Assembly (NCBI GenBank): GCA_963575745.1
Contig: CAUYUJ010020593.1
Location: forward strand, 484,679 to 504,678
Direction: 5' to 3'
Source of the DNA: Prorocentrum cordatum
Taxonomy: Eukaryota > Sar > Dinophyceae > Prorocentrales > Prorocentraceae
DNA length: 20,000 nt
Made by a program: the position numbers and the translations under genes. Shown in pieces: positions 1 to 8,339 of this stretch; the first letter of the stretch is position 1, and every line of letters begins with the position of its first letter. The notes under the pieces were generated by a model. The model was not told where the DNA came from and did no database searches. It worked only from the letters and a program-made list of their open reading frames with translations.

Positions 1-101
1 CTGGAGGACGCCCGGGTAGAGATGGACAGCGCACAGGTGTCCACGGGAGGAGCATGCTCGGTAGCAGCCATGGCGCGAGGAAGAAAAAGCGACCCAGACA
101 T
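1..101 (-). pseudogene. 5' end of the copy-1 gene, intron lost by in-frame deletion (partial)
   Basis: Read on the minus strand, an ATG at 101-99 opens a frame that stays open to the window edge (33 codons). An in-frame TGA lies three codons upstream. The first 28 codons match exon 1 of the gene at 12634-13723. At 18-24 the sequence jumps across 164 bp present in copy 2 (13476-13646), between two AGAGATG direct repeats. The jump removes the whole predicted intron 1 (116 nt) and 48 nt of exon, exactly 16 codons, and rejoins the exon-2 frame at the residues TRASS. Four substitutions separate the two exon-1 copies over this stretch. Three are synonymous in this frame, while all four change the residue in the alternative frame. 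The copy could be a functional intron-less variant or a degenerating paralogue. The rest lies off window, so its state is unknown. Confidence 0.5.
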
Positions 102-678
102 ACATTTTCAGAGCTCCGCGCGGCGCCTCCGGCGCGGCCACTCGCGCGCTCCGCGCGCCAGGGGGGGGGGTCCAGCGCCGATCCAACAAATCCGCCCGGA
201 GTTACGAAAGTGTATGTTTTGCAGCTGTTTGTTCCTCGAATGGTGGTACTCATGCTGATAAGCAGAAGTGGCCACATAATCATCGGAAGTGCACGTTGGA
301 AGCACTGGTGCGTTACGGCTGGCAAGGGAGATTGTTCAGTACTGGCTGAGCCAAAAAGGCGAGTTCCACCAACCCGTTGGGCATAGGTGTTTCAATGAGT
401 TAGTTCTTCCAATCGTATCTGCCCCTACCTGATTCTGGAGGGGACGTCTCGCGAGGGGTTAGCGTGTCCAGGATGACCCAATATGGCCCCAAAGGGCTCT
501 CCCCACTCACGGCAAACAATCCCACAAGCAACTGCCACCTCCCGGGTGATCCGCCAGTGCCATGGCCAAGCGCAGCGTCAGGTCTTAAACAAAAATCGCG
601 ACCGACCGTCGTGGCCGAGCAGCTGCAGAACAACGAAGAGCAAAGGAGAGAGAAAGAGAGAGAGGGGGGAATAAAACT

Positions 679-693
679 ATATATATATATATA
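679..693. repeat. (TA)n microsatellite
   Basis: Perfect TA tract of about 15 bp. The equivalent tract in copy 2 (14295-14318) is longer. Confidence 0.9.
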
Positions 694-781
694 ATCACGA
701 AGGAACAAACAGATCACATACATTGTCTCGAGGTAATTGCTAAGCCAAAGATGGCCTCAAGAGGGCACCAGATAGCCAACT

Positions 782-787
<6 letters not shown>

Positions 788-823
<36 letters not shown>
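788..823. repeat. (TA)n microsatellite
   Basis: Uninterrupted TA tract of about 36 bp. The copy-2 equivalent (14410-14433) is shorter and interrupted by GTGT. Confidence 0.92.
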
Positions 824-825
<2 letters not shown>

Positions 826-1324
826 CACAAGATAGCCCAAGATGGCGCAATATAGCTTCCAACATACCTTCAAGAGGCGCCATGAACGTCCCAAGACTGC
901 TCCAAGCGGCCGCGGAGCCTCCCAGGGACCCCCCCGAGAAGCCGAAATCATCCTACAAAAACCAAAGGATCCATCGTCTGTGTTTTCTCGCCCCGTCGCT
1001 TCCGATGACATCTTGAGGCCTCGAAGAGGCTCCGATACGGCCCAAGGGGGCCCGAAAAGGGGTCCAAGAGGGGCCCCCCGAGAGCGCCCAATATCGCCCC
1101 AAGACCGTGTGTTTCTCGGACGTCGGTGCGTGGAGGCATCGCGCCGCGCAAGAGCCCGCCCAAGCGGCGGACGGGCGAGCCCAGCACCGTGGCTGGGGTT
1201 GGCCGCCGCCGGCCTGGCCGGGGCCCCGCACATGCAAACGATGGTCTGCCTACCCTTAGGTCGAGCCTGTCCCCTTAAAGGAAGATTTTGGGCGAATGCC
1301 CCCAAAATAATCAAAGTGGCACGC

Positions 1325-2938
1325 GTGGAGGAGGGGCGAGGGGGGGGCGAGATGGCCAGGGGATGGGGGGCCAGAGCCAGGGGGACGGAACCACGAAAAT
1401 CAAAAGGGTCCGGGGCGAGGAGGGCTGGGGCCAAGGCCAGGGCTGGGGCGAGTGGGGGTCCAGGGCCAGGGCAGGAGGACTGAAGCTCGGACCAGGGGCC
1501 AGAGGTCCGGGTTCGAACCACGAAAATACACGGTCCCGGGCGAGGAGGGCTGGAGCGAAGGCCAGGGTCGGGGCGAGTGGGGCCAAGGCCAGCAAACAAG
1601 CTGAGTTCAGCCAGGGCCAGAGGGCTGGGGCTCGGACCAGAGGCCAGAGGTCAGGGTTGGGGCGAGGGGGCGAGGGGGGGCGGGCCACAGCCAGGGGGAC
1701 GGGGGCGAGGGGAAGCGGGCCACAGCCAGGGAACGACGACAAACCACGAATCCTGAAAATACAGAGTCCGGGGCGAGGGGGGCTGGGGCCAGGGCCAGGG
1801 GGCGCCAGAGCCAAGGAGGGAGGCTGGGTTCAGGGCCAGGGCAGGAGGACTGGGGCGAGGGGGCCAGGGGAAGCAGGCCAGAGCCAAGGGGACGACGACG
1901 AACCACGAAAATAAAGAGTCCGGGGTGAGGGGGGCTGGGCTAGGGACAGGGGACGACCCATAGCCAAGGAGGAAGGCTGGGTTCAGGGCCAGGGCAGGAG
2001 GACTGGGGCGAGGGGACCAGGGAAAGCAGGCCAGAGCCAGGGGGACGACGGCGCTAGGGCGAGGGGGGCTGGGGCCAGGGCCGAGGGAGGAGGCTGGGTC
2101 CAGGGCAGGACCAGAGAGGCGACGACGAACGAAAACAAAGAGTCCAGGGCGAGGGGGGCTGGGGTCAGGGCCGGGGGGGGGGGGAGGCTGGGTCCAGGGC
2201 CAGGGCCAGCGGGGCGAGGGGGGCTGGGGCCAAGACCAGGGGGGGAGGTTGGGTCCAGGGCCAGGACCGGACCAGGGACGACGACGAGCGAAAATAAAGG
2301 GTCCAGGGCGAGGGGGCTGGGGCCAGGGCCGGGGGGGGGGAGGCTGGGTCCAGGGCCAGGGCCAGCGGGGCGAGGGGGGCTGGGGCCAGGACCAGGGGGG
2401 AGGTTGGGTCCAGGGCCAGGACCGGACCAGGGACGACGACGAACGAAAATAAAGGGTCCAGGGCGAGGGGGACTGGGGCCAGGGCCGGGGGGGGGAGGCT
2501 GGGTCCAGGGCCAGGGCCAGCGGGGCGAGGGGGGCTGGGGCCAGGACCAGGGGGGAGGTTGGGTCCAGGGCCAGGACCGGACCAGGGACGACGACGAGCG
2601 AAAATAAAAGGTCCAGGGCGAGGGGCACTGGGGCCAGGGCGGGGGGGGGGGAGGCTGGGTCCAGGGCCAGGGCCAGCGGGGCGAGGGGGGCTGGGGCCAG
2701 GACCAGGGGGGGAGGTTGGGTCCAGGGCCAGGACCGGACCAGGGACGACGACGAACGAAAATAAACGGTCCAGGGCGAGGGGCACTGGGGCCAGGGGCGG
2801 GGGGGGGAGGCTGGGTCCAGGGCCAGGGCCAGCGGGGCGAGGGGGGCTGGGGCCAGGACCAGGGGGGGAGGTTGGGTCCAGGGCCAGGACAGGACCAGGG
2901 GGACGACGACGAGCGAAAATAAAAAGGTCCGAGCTCTA
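1325..2938. repeat. G-rich minisatellite, copy 1
   Basis: Hierarchical tandem repeat built from GGGGCGAGG, CTGGGGCCAGGGCCAGGG and GACGACGA blocks, with AACCACGAAAATA or GAACGAAAATAAA marking unit ends. The left part (to about 2130) is irregular, with unit marks near 1390, 1516, 1743 and 1902. The right part is regular (next entry). The plus strand carries frequent runs of four or more G. The minus strand is almost free of stop codons, giving proline-rich open frames up to 488 codons. I regard these as a by-product of composition because no conserved domain is visible. Confidence 0.9.
2130..2914. repeat. Five regular ~155-bp units of the G-rich minisatellite
   Basis: The mark CGAAAA(T/C)AAA recurs at 2130, 2289, 2444, 2599, 2756 and 2914, giving spacings of 159, 155, 155, 157 and 158 bp. 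Units differ mainly in the length of a G homopolymer and a few substitutions, which indicates recent amplification. Copy 2 has only three such units. Confidence 0.92.
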
Positions 2939-3221
2939 GAGCACAACTGTGCAAGATAAGAAATGATCCTGGCGACATGCCCAACCCATGCGCAATGCGG
3001 GGCATGTGTAGCTTGGGAGATTTGACGAGAAGGCGGCGACGTGACATGGACGCATATACTTCTGCGAGCGGCATTCGGAAGGTTCGCAGGGCCCCAATCA
3101 AGGGAAACACGATGCATAACTACGTGAACCCCTGCACTAAGAAAGGCGCAAGGTCCAAAAGGAGACGGTGGGCAAGGAGCTTGAAACGTCTGCGGGGCAG
3201 CAACAACATGACGTGGACCGC
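2939..3221. other. Conserved spacer between the two minisatellites, copy 1
   Basis: About 283 bp of non-repetitive sequence, almost identical to 16402-16683. Differences include a GAGTCA insertion and a handful of substitutions. Long open frames leave it in both directions: leftward into the G-rich array from an ATG at 3117, and rightward into the 101-bp array from an ATG at 2977. It may simply be the separator of two arrays. No known motif or RNA gene was recognised. Confidence 0.7.
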
Positions 3222-4672
3222 CAAGGACGGAGAGGTCCCGCTGAGGTCTCGGCAGTGCCTAACTCCGCTGGGCCCACCAGCAGCGTTCGAAGGTGGCGAG
3301 CCCACCAGCAGCCCTCGAAACTGGCCACTGTTTCGCAGATCGCAGCCCCCCAGTGACGGGGAGGTCCCGCTCAGGTCCGCGCGATGCCTCACTCCGCTGG
3401 ACCCACCAGCAGCCCTCGAAACTGGCGACAGTTTCGCAGATCGCAGCCCCCCAAGGACGGGGAGGTCCGCTCAGGTCCGCGCGGTGCCTCACTGCGCTGG
3501 ACCCACCAGCAGCCCTCGAAAGTGGCGACAATTTCGCAGATCGCAGCCCCCCAGGGAAGGGGAGGTCCGCTCAGGTCCGCGCGGTGCCTCACTCCGCTGG
3601 ACCCACGAGCAGCCCTCGAAAGTGGCGACAATTTCGCAGATCGCAGCCCCCCAGGGACGGGGAGGTCTCGCTCAGGTCCGCGCGGTGCCTCACTCCGCTG
3701 GACCCTCCAGCAGCCCTCGAAAATGGCGACCGTTTCGCAGGTCGCAGCCCCTCAGGGACGGGGAGGTCCCGCTCAGGTCCGCGCGGTGCCTCACTCTGCA
3801 ACACCCACCAGCAGCCCTCGAAAATGGCGACAATTTCGCAGATCACAGCCCACCAGGGACGGGGAGGTCCCGCTCAGGTCCGCGCTGTGCCCCACTCCGC
3901 AGGACCCACCCGCAGCCCTCGAAAGTGGCAACTGTTTCGCAAGTCGCAGCCCCCCAAGGACGGAGAGGTCCCGCTCAGGCCCGCGCGGTGCCTCACTCCG
4001 CTGGACCCACCAGCAGCCCTCGAACGTGGCGACAATTTCGCAGATCGCAGCCCCTCAGGGACGGAGAGGTCCCGCTCAGATCCGCGCGGTGCCTCTCTCC
4101 GCTGGACCCACCCGCAGCCCTCGAAACTGGCGACAGTTTTGCAGATCGCAGCCCCCCAGGGACGGGGAGGTCCCCCTCAGGTCCGCGCTGTGCCTCACTC
4201 CGCTGAACCCAATAGCAGCCCTCGAGAGTGGCGACAGTTTCGCAGGTCGCAGCCCCTCAGGGACGGAGAGGTCCCGCTCAGGTCCGCGCGGTGCCTCTCT
4301 CCGCTGGACCCATCAGCAGCCCTCGAAACTGGCGACAGTTTCGCAGATCGCAGCCCCCCAGGGACGGGGAGGTCCCGCTCAGGTCCGCGCTGTGCCTCAC
4401 TCCGCTGGACCCAACAGCAGCCCTCGAGAGTGGCGACAGTTTCGCAAGTCGCAGCCCCTCAGGGACGGGGAGGTCCCGCTCAGGTCCGCGCGGTGCCTCA
4501 CTCTGCAACACCCACCAGCAGCCCTCGAAAATGGCGACAAGTTCGCAGATCGCAGCCCCCCAGGGACGGGGAGGTCCCGCTCAGGTCCGCGCGGCGCCTC
4601 ACTCCGCTGGACCCACCAGCTGCCCTCGAAAGTAGCAACAGTTTCGCAGATCGCAGCCCCCCCAAAGGACGG
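3222..4672. repeat. 101-bp tandem array, copy 1 (14 units)
   Basis: The anchor TCGCAG (of TCGCAGATCGCAGCCCC) recurs at 3340, 3442, 3541, 3641, 3742, 3843, 3944, 4045, 4146, 4247, 4348, 4449, 4550 and 4651, a period of 100-101 bp. Each unit has three blocks: GACGGGGAGGTCCCGCTCAGG, then TCCGCGCGGTGCCTCACTCC, then CCACCAGCAGCCCTCGAAA. The first unit carries a partial internal duplication of about 29 bp at 3277-3330. Because 101 is not a multiple of three, each frame rotates through the unit and repeats every 101 codons. All three plus frames are almost stop-free, with open frames of 505, 468 and 409 codons. There are no unique spacers, so this is not a CRISPR array. Confidence 0.95.
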
Positions 4673-4790
4673 CGAGGTCTCGCGGGAGACAGGAGGCAGG
4701 AGGCGGAAGGCGGGAGGAGAAGGACGCGACCGCAGTGCTCTATTCAAAACGAATACCGAACCAAGGAGGGTTGGGAAAAACAAACAATAA
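4673..4790. repeat. Conserved tail of the 101-bp array, copy 1
   Basis: A purine-rich block (GGAGGCAGGAGGCGGAAGG) is followed by AGTGCTCTATTCAAAACGAA and AACCAAGGAGGGTTGGGA. The same tail follows the other two arrays (7021-7132 and 17531-17645). Array and tail therefore form one recurring module. Confidence 0.85.
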
Positions 4791-4799
4791 AGAATGCAC

Positions 4800-5215
4800 C
4801 TCGCGGCTAAATCTGGATCATGCGCGGCCGCCCCACGATCACTGTCAAGTGGTGGCGTATGACCTGCTGTGCGCAGGCCCACCAGACACAATGATGGGCA
4901 TTGGTTTTCGACGTGGATGGTGGGGGCCGACATGTTTCCCGATGTGCGCTGTCACGTGCGCAGAGCACCTGACACACCCTGCACGTGCCCCGAACGTGGC
5001 GGTCCTGGCGCGGCTGGAGTGTGCGGCACATCTGGCGCACGCGGAGCACGTGGCGCATCTGGCGCACCAGGCGTGCCCATTACGCTCGGGCCCCAGGGTG
5101 CCTGGCGCGCGTGGTGCCCCTGGCACGCGTGGCGCACCTCGCCACAGCGTCGCGCACCTGAAGCCAGCTTTGGTTCTGAATAGCTGTCCATCCAAAGACG
5201 ACTGCTGAACATGCT
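4800..5215. repeat. Cassette 1 with 9-bp (Gly-X-Y) periodicity
   Basis: One of two ~420-bp direct repeats in copy 1, the other being at 5633-6070 (offset about 853 bp). It begins with ATCTGGATCATGCGCGGCC, contains GACCTGCTGTGCGCAGGC, and ends with GAACATGCTCAGGCTC. At 4998-5078 codons starting with GG recur every 9 bp, giving nine Gly-X-Y triplets in one plus frame. A similar run continues out of frame at about 5096-5136. No start-to-stop gene of convincing length contains it. Confidence 0.85.
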
Positions 5216-5632
5216 CAGGCTCGGACTTCTGTGTTGAGAGGGCGGGTGGGAGTGAGCTAGACGGCTTGCTATCTAGGAAGTGTCTTGATCACTGTTCCCT
5301 ATTAATGAACACCCCTCCCCCACCCAGCTGGCGGCCAACCGGAACCATGCTAACCAGGACCAACCCCCACACCACCCCTTATTAAAACATCAAACCAAGC
5401 CCGCCCTCTGCCTCTACATTTGGAGCATGCGCGGCCAAACCGATGCGGCCCCACCCCCACCATGCCTATCAACAAAGCGTACAACATACACTTTGGGGCA
5501 AAGTATTGAGACATGTGCGTGGGGTCCGCGAGCACATTGCATTGTTTTTTAAATGGACGGCGAGGGTGTCAGCAGATTCCCTGCTGTGCGCAGGGCTACC
5601 ATCCCTGGCCAAAGAACAATACAAACTACACA
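5216..5632. other. Inter-cassette stretch found only in copy 1
   Basis: Sequence between the two cassettes, absent from copy 2. It includes GACGGCTTGC and GTCTTGATCACTGTTCC, which recur after other cassettes (about 6118-6160, 18130-18175 and 18709-18750), and a diverged monomer from about 5418 (TTTGGAGCATGCGCGGCC). No gene was recognised. Confidence 0.6.
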
Positions 5633-6608
5633 GCAAGGCTAAATCTGGATCATGCGCGGCCGCCCCGCGATCACAAGTGGTTTTTGACAGGGACGGCGGG
5701 AAGAGTGGCGTATGACCTGCTGTGCGCAGGCCCACCAGACACAACGATGGGCATTTGTTTTCGACGTGGATAGTGGGGGCCGACATGTTTTCCGATGTGC
5801 GCTGTCACGTGCGTAGGAGCACCTGGCACACCCTGCACGTGCCCCGAACGTGGCGGTCCTGGCGCGGCTGGAGTGTGCGGCACATCTGGCGCACGCGGAG
5901 CACGTGGCGCATCTGGCGCACCAGGCGTGCCCATTACGCTCAGGCCCCCAGGGTGCCTGGCGCGCGTGGCGCCCCTGGCACGGGTGGCGCACCTCGCCAC
6001 AGCGTCGCGCACCTGAAGCCGGCCTTGGTTCCGAATAGTTGTCCACCCATAGACGACCGCTGAACATGCTCAGGCTCAGGTGTTACTTATGTGTTGGGAG
6101 GGTGGGTGGGAGTGATCTAGACGGCTTGCGGGCGGGTGGGTAGCTTGACCACTGTTCCCATTTGTTGGTTTGTTGTTTTATAACAAAAAATCCCCCCACC
6201 GGGCCAGCAGACAATACGAAGTGCACATTGTAGCAGCATCTGGAGCATGCGCTGGCGTCCAATGAGCACGTTGTATTGTTTTTGACAGGGATGGCGGGGC
6301 ACACGTAGTGAAGCCGCTTTGTGCAGGACCACCATCCGTGTCAAAAAATGCAAAGTGCACGTTGCGACAACGTCGTGGTTATTGTGCTGGCCACCCGCGA
6401 TCACTTTGCATTGTTTTCGATAGAGAGGGCGGTGGTGCCCGCATGATGATGCTTGCTGCGCGCAGACCAAAAACAATGCTGACGCCCCCCCACATCAGCA
6501 TCTGGACCATGCGGACGGGGGGGCATGACGTTTTTTACAAGGATAGCACACCAACCGCATGTGGAGCCCGCGGCGAGCGTCGCGCACCTGGCGTCCGCTT
6601 TGGTTCCC
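5418..6608. repeat. Diverged monomers with the TCTGGANCATGCG / TTGACAGGGA motifs
   Basis: A family of decayed monomers spaced about 75-140 bp overlaps cassette 2 and its flanks. The head TCTGGA(T/G/C)CATGCG is seen at about 5418, 5643, 6237 and 6499, and also at 4811 in cassette 1. The core ATTGTTTTTGACAGGGATGGCGGGG or a diverged form lies near 5540, 5680, 5750, 6270, 6406 and 6527. The third part, CTGCTGTGCGCAGG-CCACCA, lies near 5581, 5718 and 6321. No coding capacity was recognised. Confidence 0.65.
5633..6070. repeat. Cassette 2 with 9-bp (Gly-X-Y) periodicity
   Basis: Second direct repeat of the 4800-5215 cassette, with the Gly-X-Y-like run at 5852-5932. It has private differences from cassette 1, such as CGATGGGCATTTG, GACGTGGATAGTGG, CTCAGGCCCCC and GAAGCCGGCCTTGG. 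These let the junction in copy 2 be mapped. Confidence 0.85.
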
Positions 6609-7020
6609 GGAGGGACGGCGAGGTCTACCTCAGGTCCGCGCGGTGCCTCGCTCCGCTGGACCCACCAGCAGCCCTCGAACGTGGCGACGGTTTCGCAGAT
6701 CGCAGCCCCCCAGGGACGGCGAGGTCTACCTCAGGTCCGCGCGGTGCCTCGCTCCGCTGGACCCACCAGCAGCCCCCGAAAAAGTCTACAGATTCGCAGA
6801 TCGCAGCCCCCCAAGGACGGCGAGGTCTACCTCAGGTCCGCGCGGTGCCCCACTCCGCTGGACCCACCAGCAACCCTCGAAAGTGGCGACGGTTTCGCAG
6901 ATCGCAACCCCCACCCCCCCAGGAACGGCGAGGTCTACCTCAGGTCTGCGCGGTGCCCCACTCCGCTGGACCCACCAGCAGCCCTCGAAAATGGCGACAA
7001 CTCGCAGATCGCAGCCCCCC
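6609..7020. repeat. Short 101-bp array (4 units), absent from copy 2
   Basis: The same repeat family as 3222-4672, with TCGCAG anchors at 6700, 6801, 6902 and 7009. The last spacing is lengthened by a small insertion. The units share private differences (GGCGAGGTCTACCTCAGG) not seen in the other arrays, so they were amplified separately. The array begins mid-unit, directly at the point where homology with copy 2 ends. Confidence 0.92.
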
Positions 7021-7132
7021 AGCGACGGCAAAGAGAGGGCAAGCGGAGGCGGGAGGCGGGAGGAGAAGGAGAGAGACGCGGCCGCGGTGCTCTATCCAAA
7101 ACGAATACCCAACAAAGGAAGGTTGGGATAAA
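7021..7132. repeat. Tail of the short 101-bp array
   Basis: Matches the tails at 4673-4790 and 17531-17645 (GGAGGCGGGAGGCGGGAGGA, then GTGCTCTATCCAAAACGAA, then AAGGTTGGGA). Sequence beyond it is unlike the sequence beyond the other two tails, which marks a module edge near 7132. Confidence 0.8.
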
Positions 7133-7164
7133 TCATAAGTTGTCCCTTGCCCCTTGCACAAAAC

Positions 7165-7740
7165 TGGAAGAACTTCACACACGCGCGCGTCGTCGCTCGC
7201 GCATGCCATAATATGTCAAAAACCTCAGATGCACCAGAAATGGCAAACACCGCATGCCCCGCAAACAGATGTTAGAGAAAGACGCGTTGCATCAACAATT
7301 TGCGCCCGGGCTCTTGCAAATTCTTAAGAACCACAGTTGTTCAACACAGTTCTTGCGTGCATGTCTGAATCGTTCCAGCGCCCTCGCGCGCGTGCTGCCG
7401 CAAGAACCGTTTGCAACAAACACGACGAACGCACGCGCGCGCGTCGCCGCGCGCGCATGCCGAAATCCGTACAAAACCGTGGTTGTCGTAAAGATGACAA
7501 AATCGGGTGAAAATCGAATAAAACACATGCGTTCCTGCGATATTCTAAGAAAAAAACCACATGTGTTTCAACCGTCTCATCGAATCTTGGGCCACTCGCG
7601 CCGCACGTCGAAATCATTCGAACGCCGTTGCGCGCGTGCTGGGGGGGCAAGAACCGTTTCAAACAACACCATGCGGGCCACTTTCGCGCGTCGGCCGCGC
7701 GCACATGTCGAACTCCTGCCGGAACATTCATCCCCGACGC
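7165..7740. repeat. Composite module 1: ~240-bp CG-rich 'U' repeats
   Basis: At least two full units and one partial. Each carries a CGCGCGCGTCGTCGCGCGCGC-like stretch (about 7180, 7430 and 7686), then CATGCCGAAATCC..CAAAACC, then a CTCGCGC..CTTGCAA part. The mark GCGCGTGCTGCCGCAAGAACC is at 7387 and, diverged, at 7630 (243 bp apart). Related units lie at 8340-8730, 9355-9640 and 10783-10975. Short open frames here are not conserved between units. Confidence 0.7.
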
Positions 7741-7890
7741 GAAGACGCCGTCATCGTCGTCTGCGTGATCAACATCGGCGCCGTCACTGGCGTTGCCGTA
7801 GTCGCTGTCATCATCGCCAGCAATATCGTTATCATCATGGTCGCGTTTACCTTCGCCGGCGTTGCCATGATTCCGCGCCCGTCGAAGTCG
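7738..7890. repeat. Decayed GTC/ATC trinucleotide tract of module 1
   Basis: CGTCATCGTCGTCTGCGTG, GTCGCTGTCATCATCGCC and similar triplets, heavily interrupted. It lies between U repeats and an F block, the same position as the long (GTC)n tract at 10975-11747, and looks like an old, mutated version of it. Confidence 0.6.
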
Positions 7891-7896
7891 CCGACC

Positions 7897-8095
7897 CGCG
7901 CCAAACTATCTGGCCGCTGCGCGCGCGAGCGTGTGCGGGCTAGCGCGGCCGCAGAAATTTACCAGCCACCTTCAAACACCCATCGCAATCGCCGCCACAT
8001 GGGTTCTGCAAACCAAATTGCGGGTGGGTGGGTGGGATGGTTGCGCGAGCAATGGACTGGACAACTCACTGCGAACAACAACTAATTGCATCACA
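7897..8095. repeat. 'F' block of module 1
   Basis: GCGCCAAACTATCTGGCCGC, CTAGCGCGGCCGCAG, CACCCATCGCAATCGCCGCC and TTGCGGGTGGGTGGGTGGGA occur in this order. The same order is found at 8742-8950, and partly at 11783-11905. Confidence 0.8.
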
Positions 8096-8339
8096 CGGGC
8101 TCTCCTTTTTACGAAAGAAGTCGGATCCACCACCCTCCTGACGCTGGACTTCTCCGCCCCCCTTTTCCGCCCCCGCCCTTGGGATGTGCTACTTGCAGAC
8201 GAATGCGCCCCATCTTTCCTTCCAAATGTGAATTCGTACGACCCCAAACAAACCGGCATCGACCCCCCCCTTCCTCCCGCGAAACCAAAAAAAAAACATG
8301 CGCACACACTTCTTCAATTTCGATAATAATCGTTTCTAT
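8096..8339. other. Stretch without recognised feature
   Basis: C-rich sequence ending in short A-rich and CACA runs. There are no repeat units I can match and no supportable gene. Confidence 0.5.

Larger units (their letters stand above)
102..1324. other. Duplicated non-coding stretch with TA microsatellites
   Basis: Copy 1 of a unique-looking stretch (copy 2: 13724-14969) without a supportable gene. The only open frames change protein sequence heavily between the copies, as expected of non-coding DNA. It contains two (TA)n tracts (679-693 and 788-823) and motifs such as ATGGCCTCAAGAGG and ATGGCCCCAAAGGG, which recur in denser form at 18912-19330. The first few hundred bases are upstream of the minus-strand gene, so they may hold its promoter. 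I see no element that I can name. Confidence 0.6.
1..6609. repeat. Segmental duplication, copy 1 (left end off window)
   Basis: Nearly the whole interval aligns in the same orientation with 13459-18625. Position 1 matches 13459, position 101 matches 13723, the TA-flanked stretch near 720-1310 matches 14345-14935, the spacer 2939-3221 matches 16402-16683, and 6237-6609 matches 18249-18625. In stretches I compared directly, differences are a few per hundred bases (one in 60 for 361-420 against 13982-14041). Homology stops at 6609/18625, where copy 1 enters a 101-bp array and copy 2 continues into different sequence. The copy is already duplicated at base 1, so its left boundary lies outside the window. 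Confidence 0.93.

Noticed and set aside
108-305. Minus-strand open frame shared by both copies upstream of the gene
   Set aside because: The two copies differ at many residues and in a G-run length that shifts the frame, so it does not behave like coding sequence.
1651-3117. 488-codon proline-rich open frame on the minus strand
   Set aside because: It lies over the G-rich minisatellite, all three frames of that strand are open there, the frame changes identity with each ~155-bp unit, and no domain is visible. Kept only as an observation about stop avoidance.
3222-4672. CRISPR-like regular repeats
   Set aside because: Units are directly adjacent at 101 bp with no unique spacers, and the sequence is eukaryotic in character.
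3293-4810. 505-codon open frame on the plus strand
   Set aside because: It coincides with the 101-bp array and its tail. Equally long frames exist in the other two phases, and copy 2 differs in unit number, so nothing singles this frame out as a gene.
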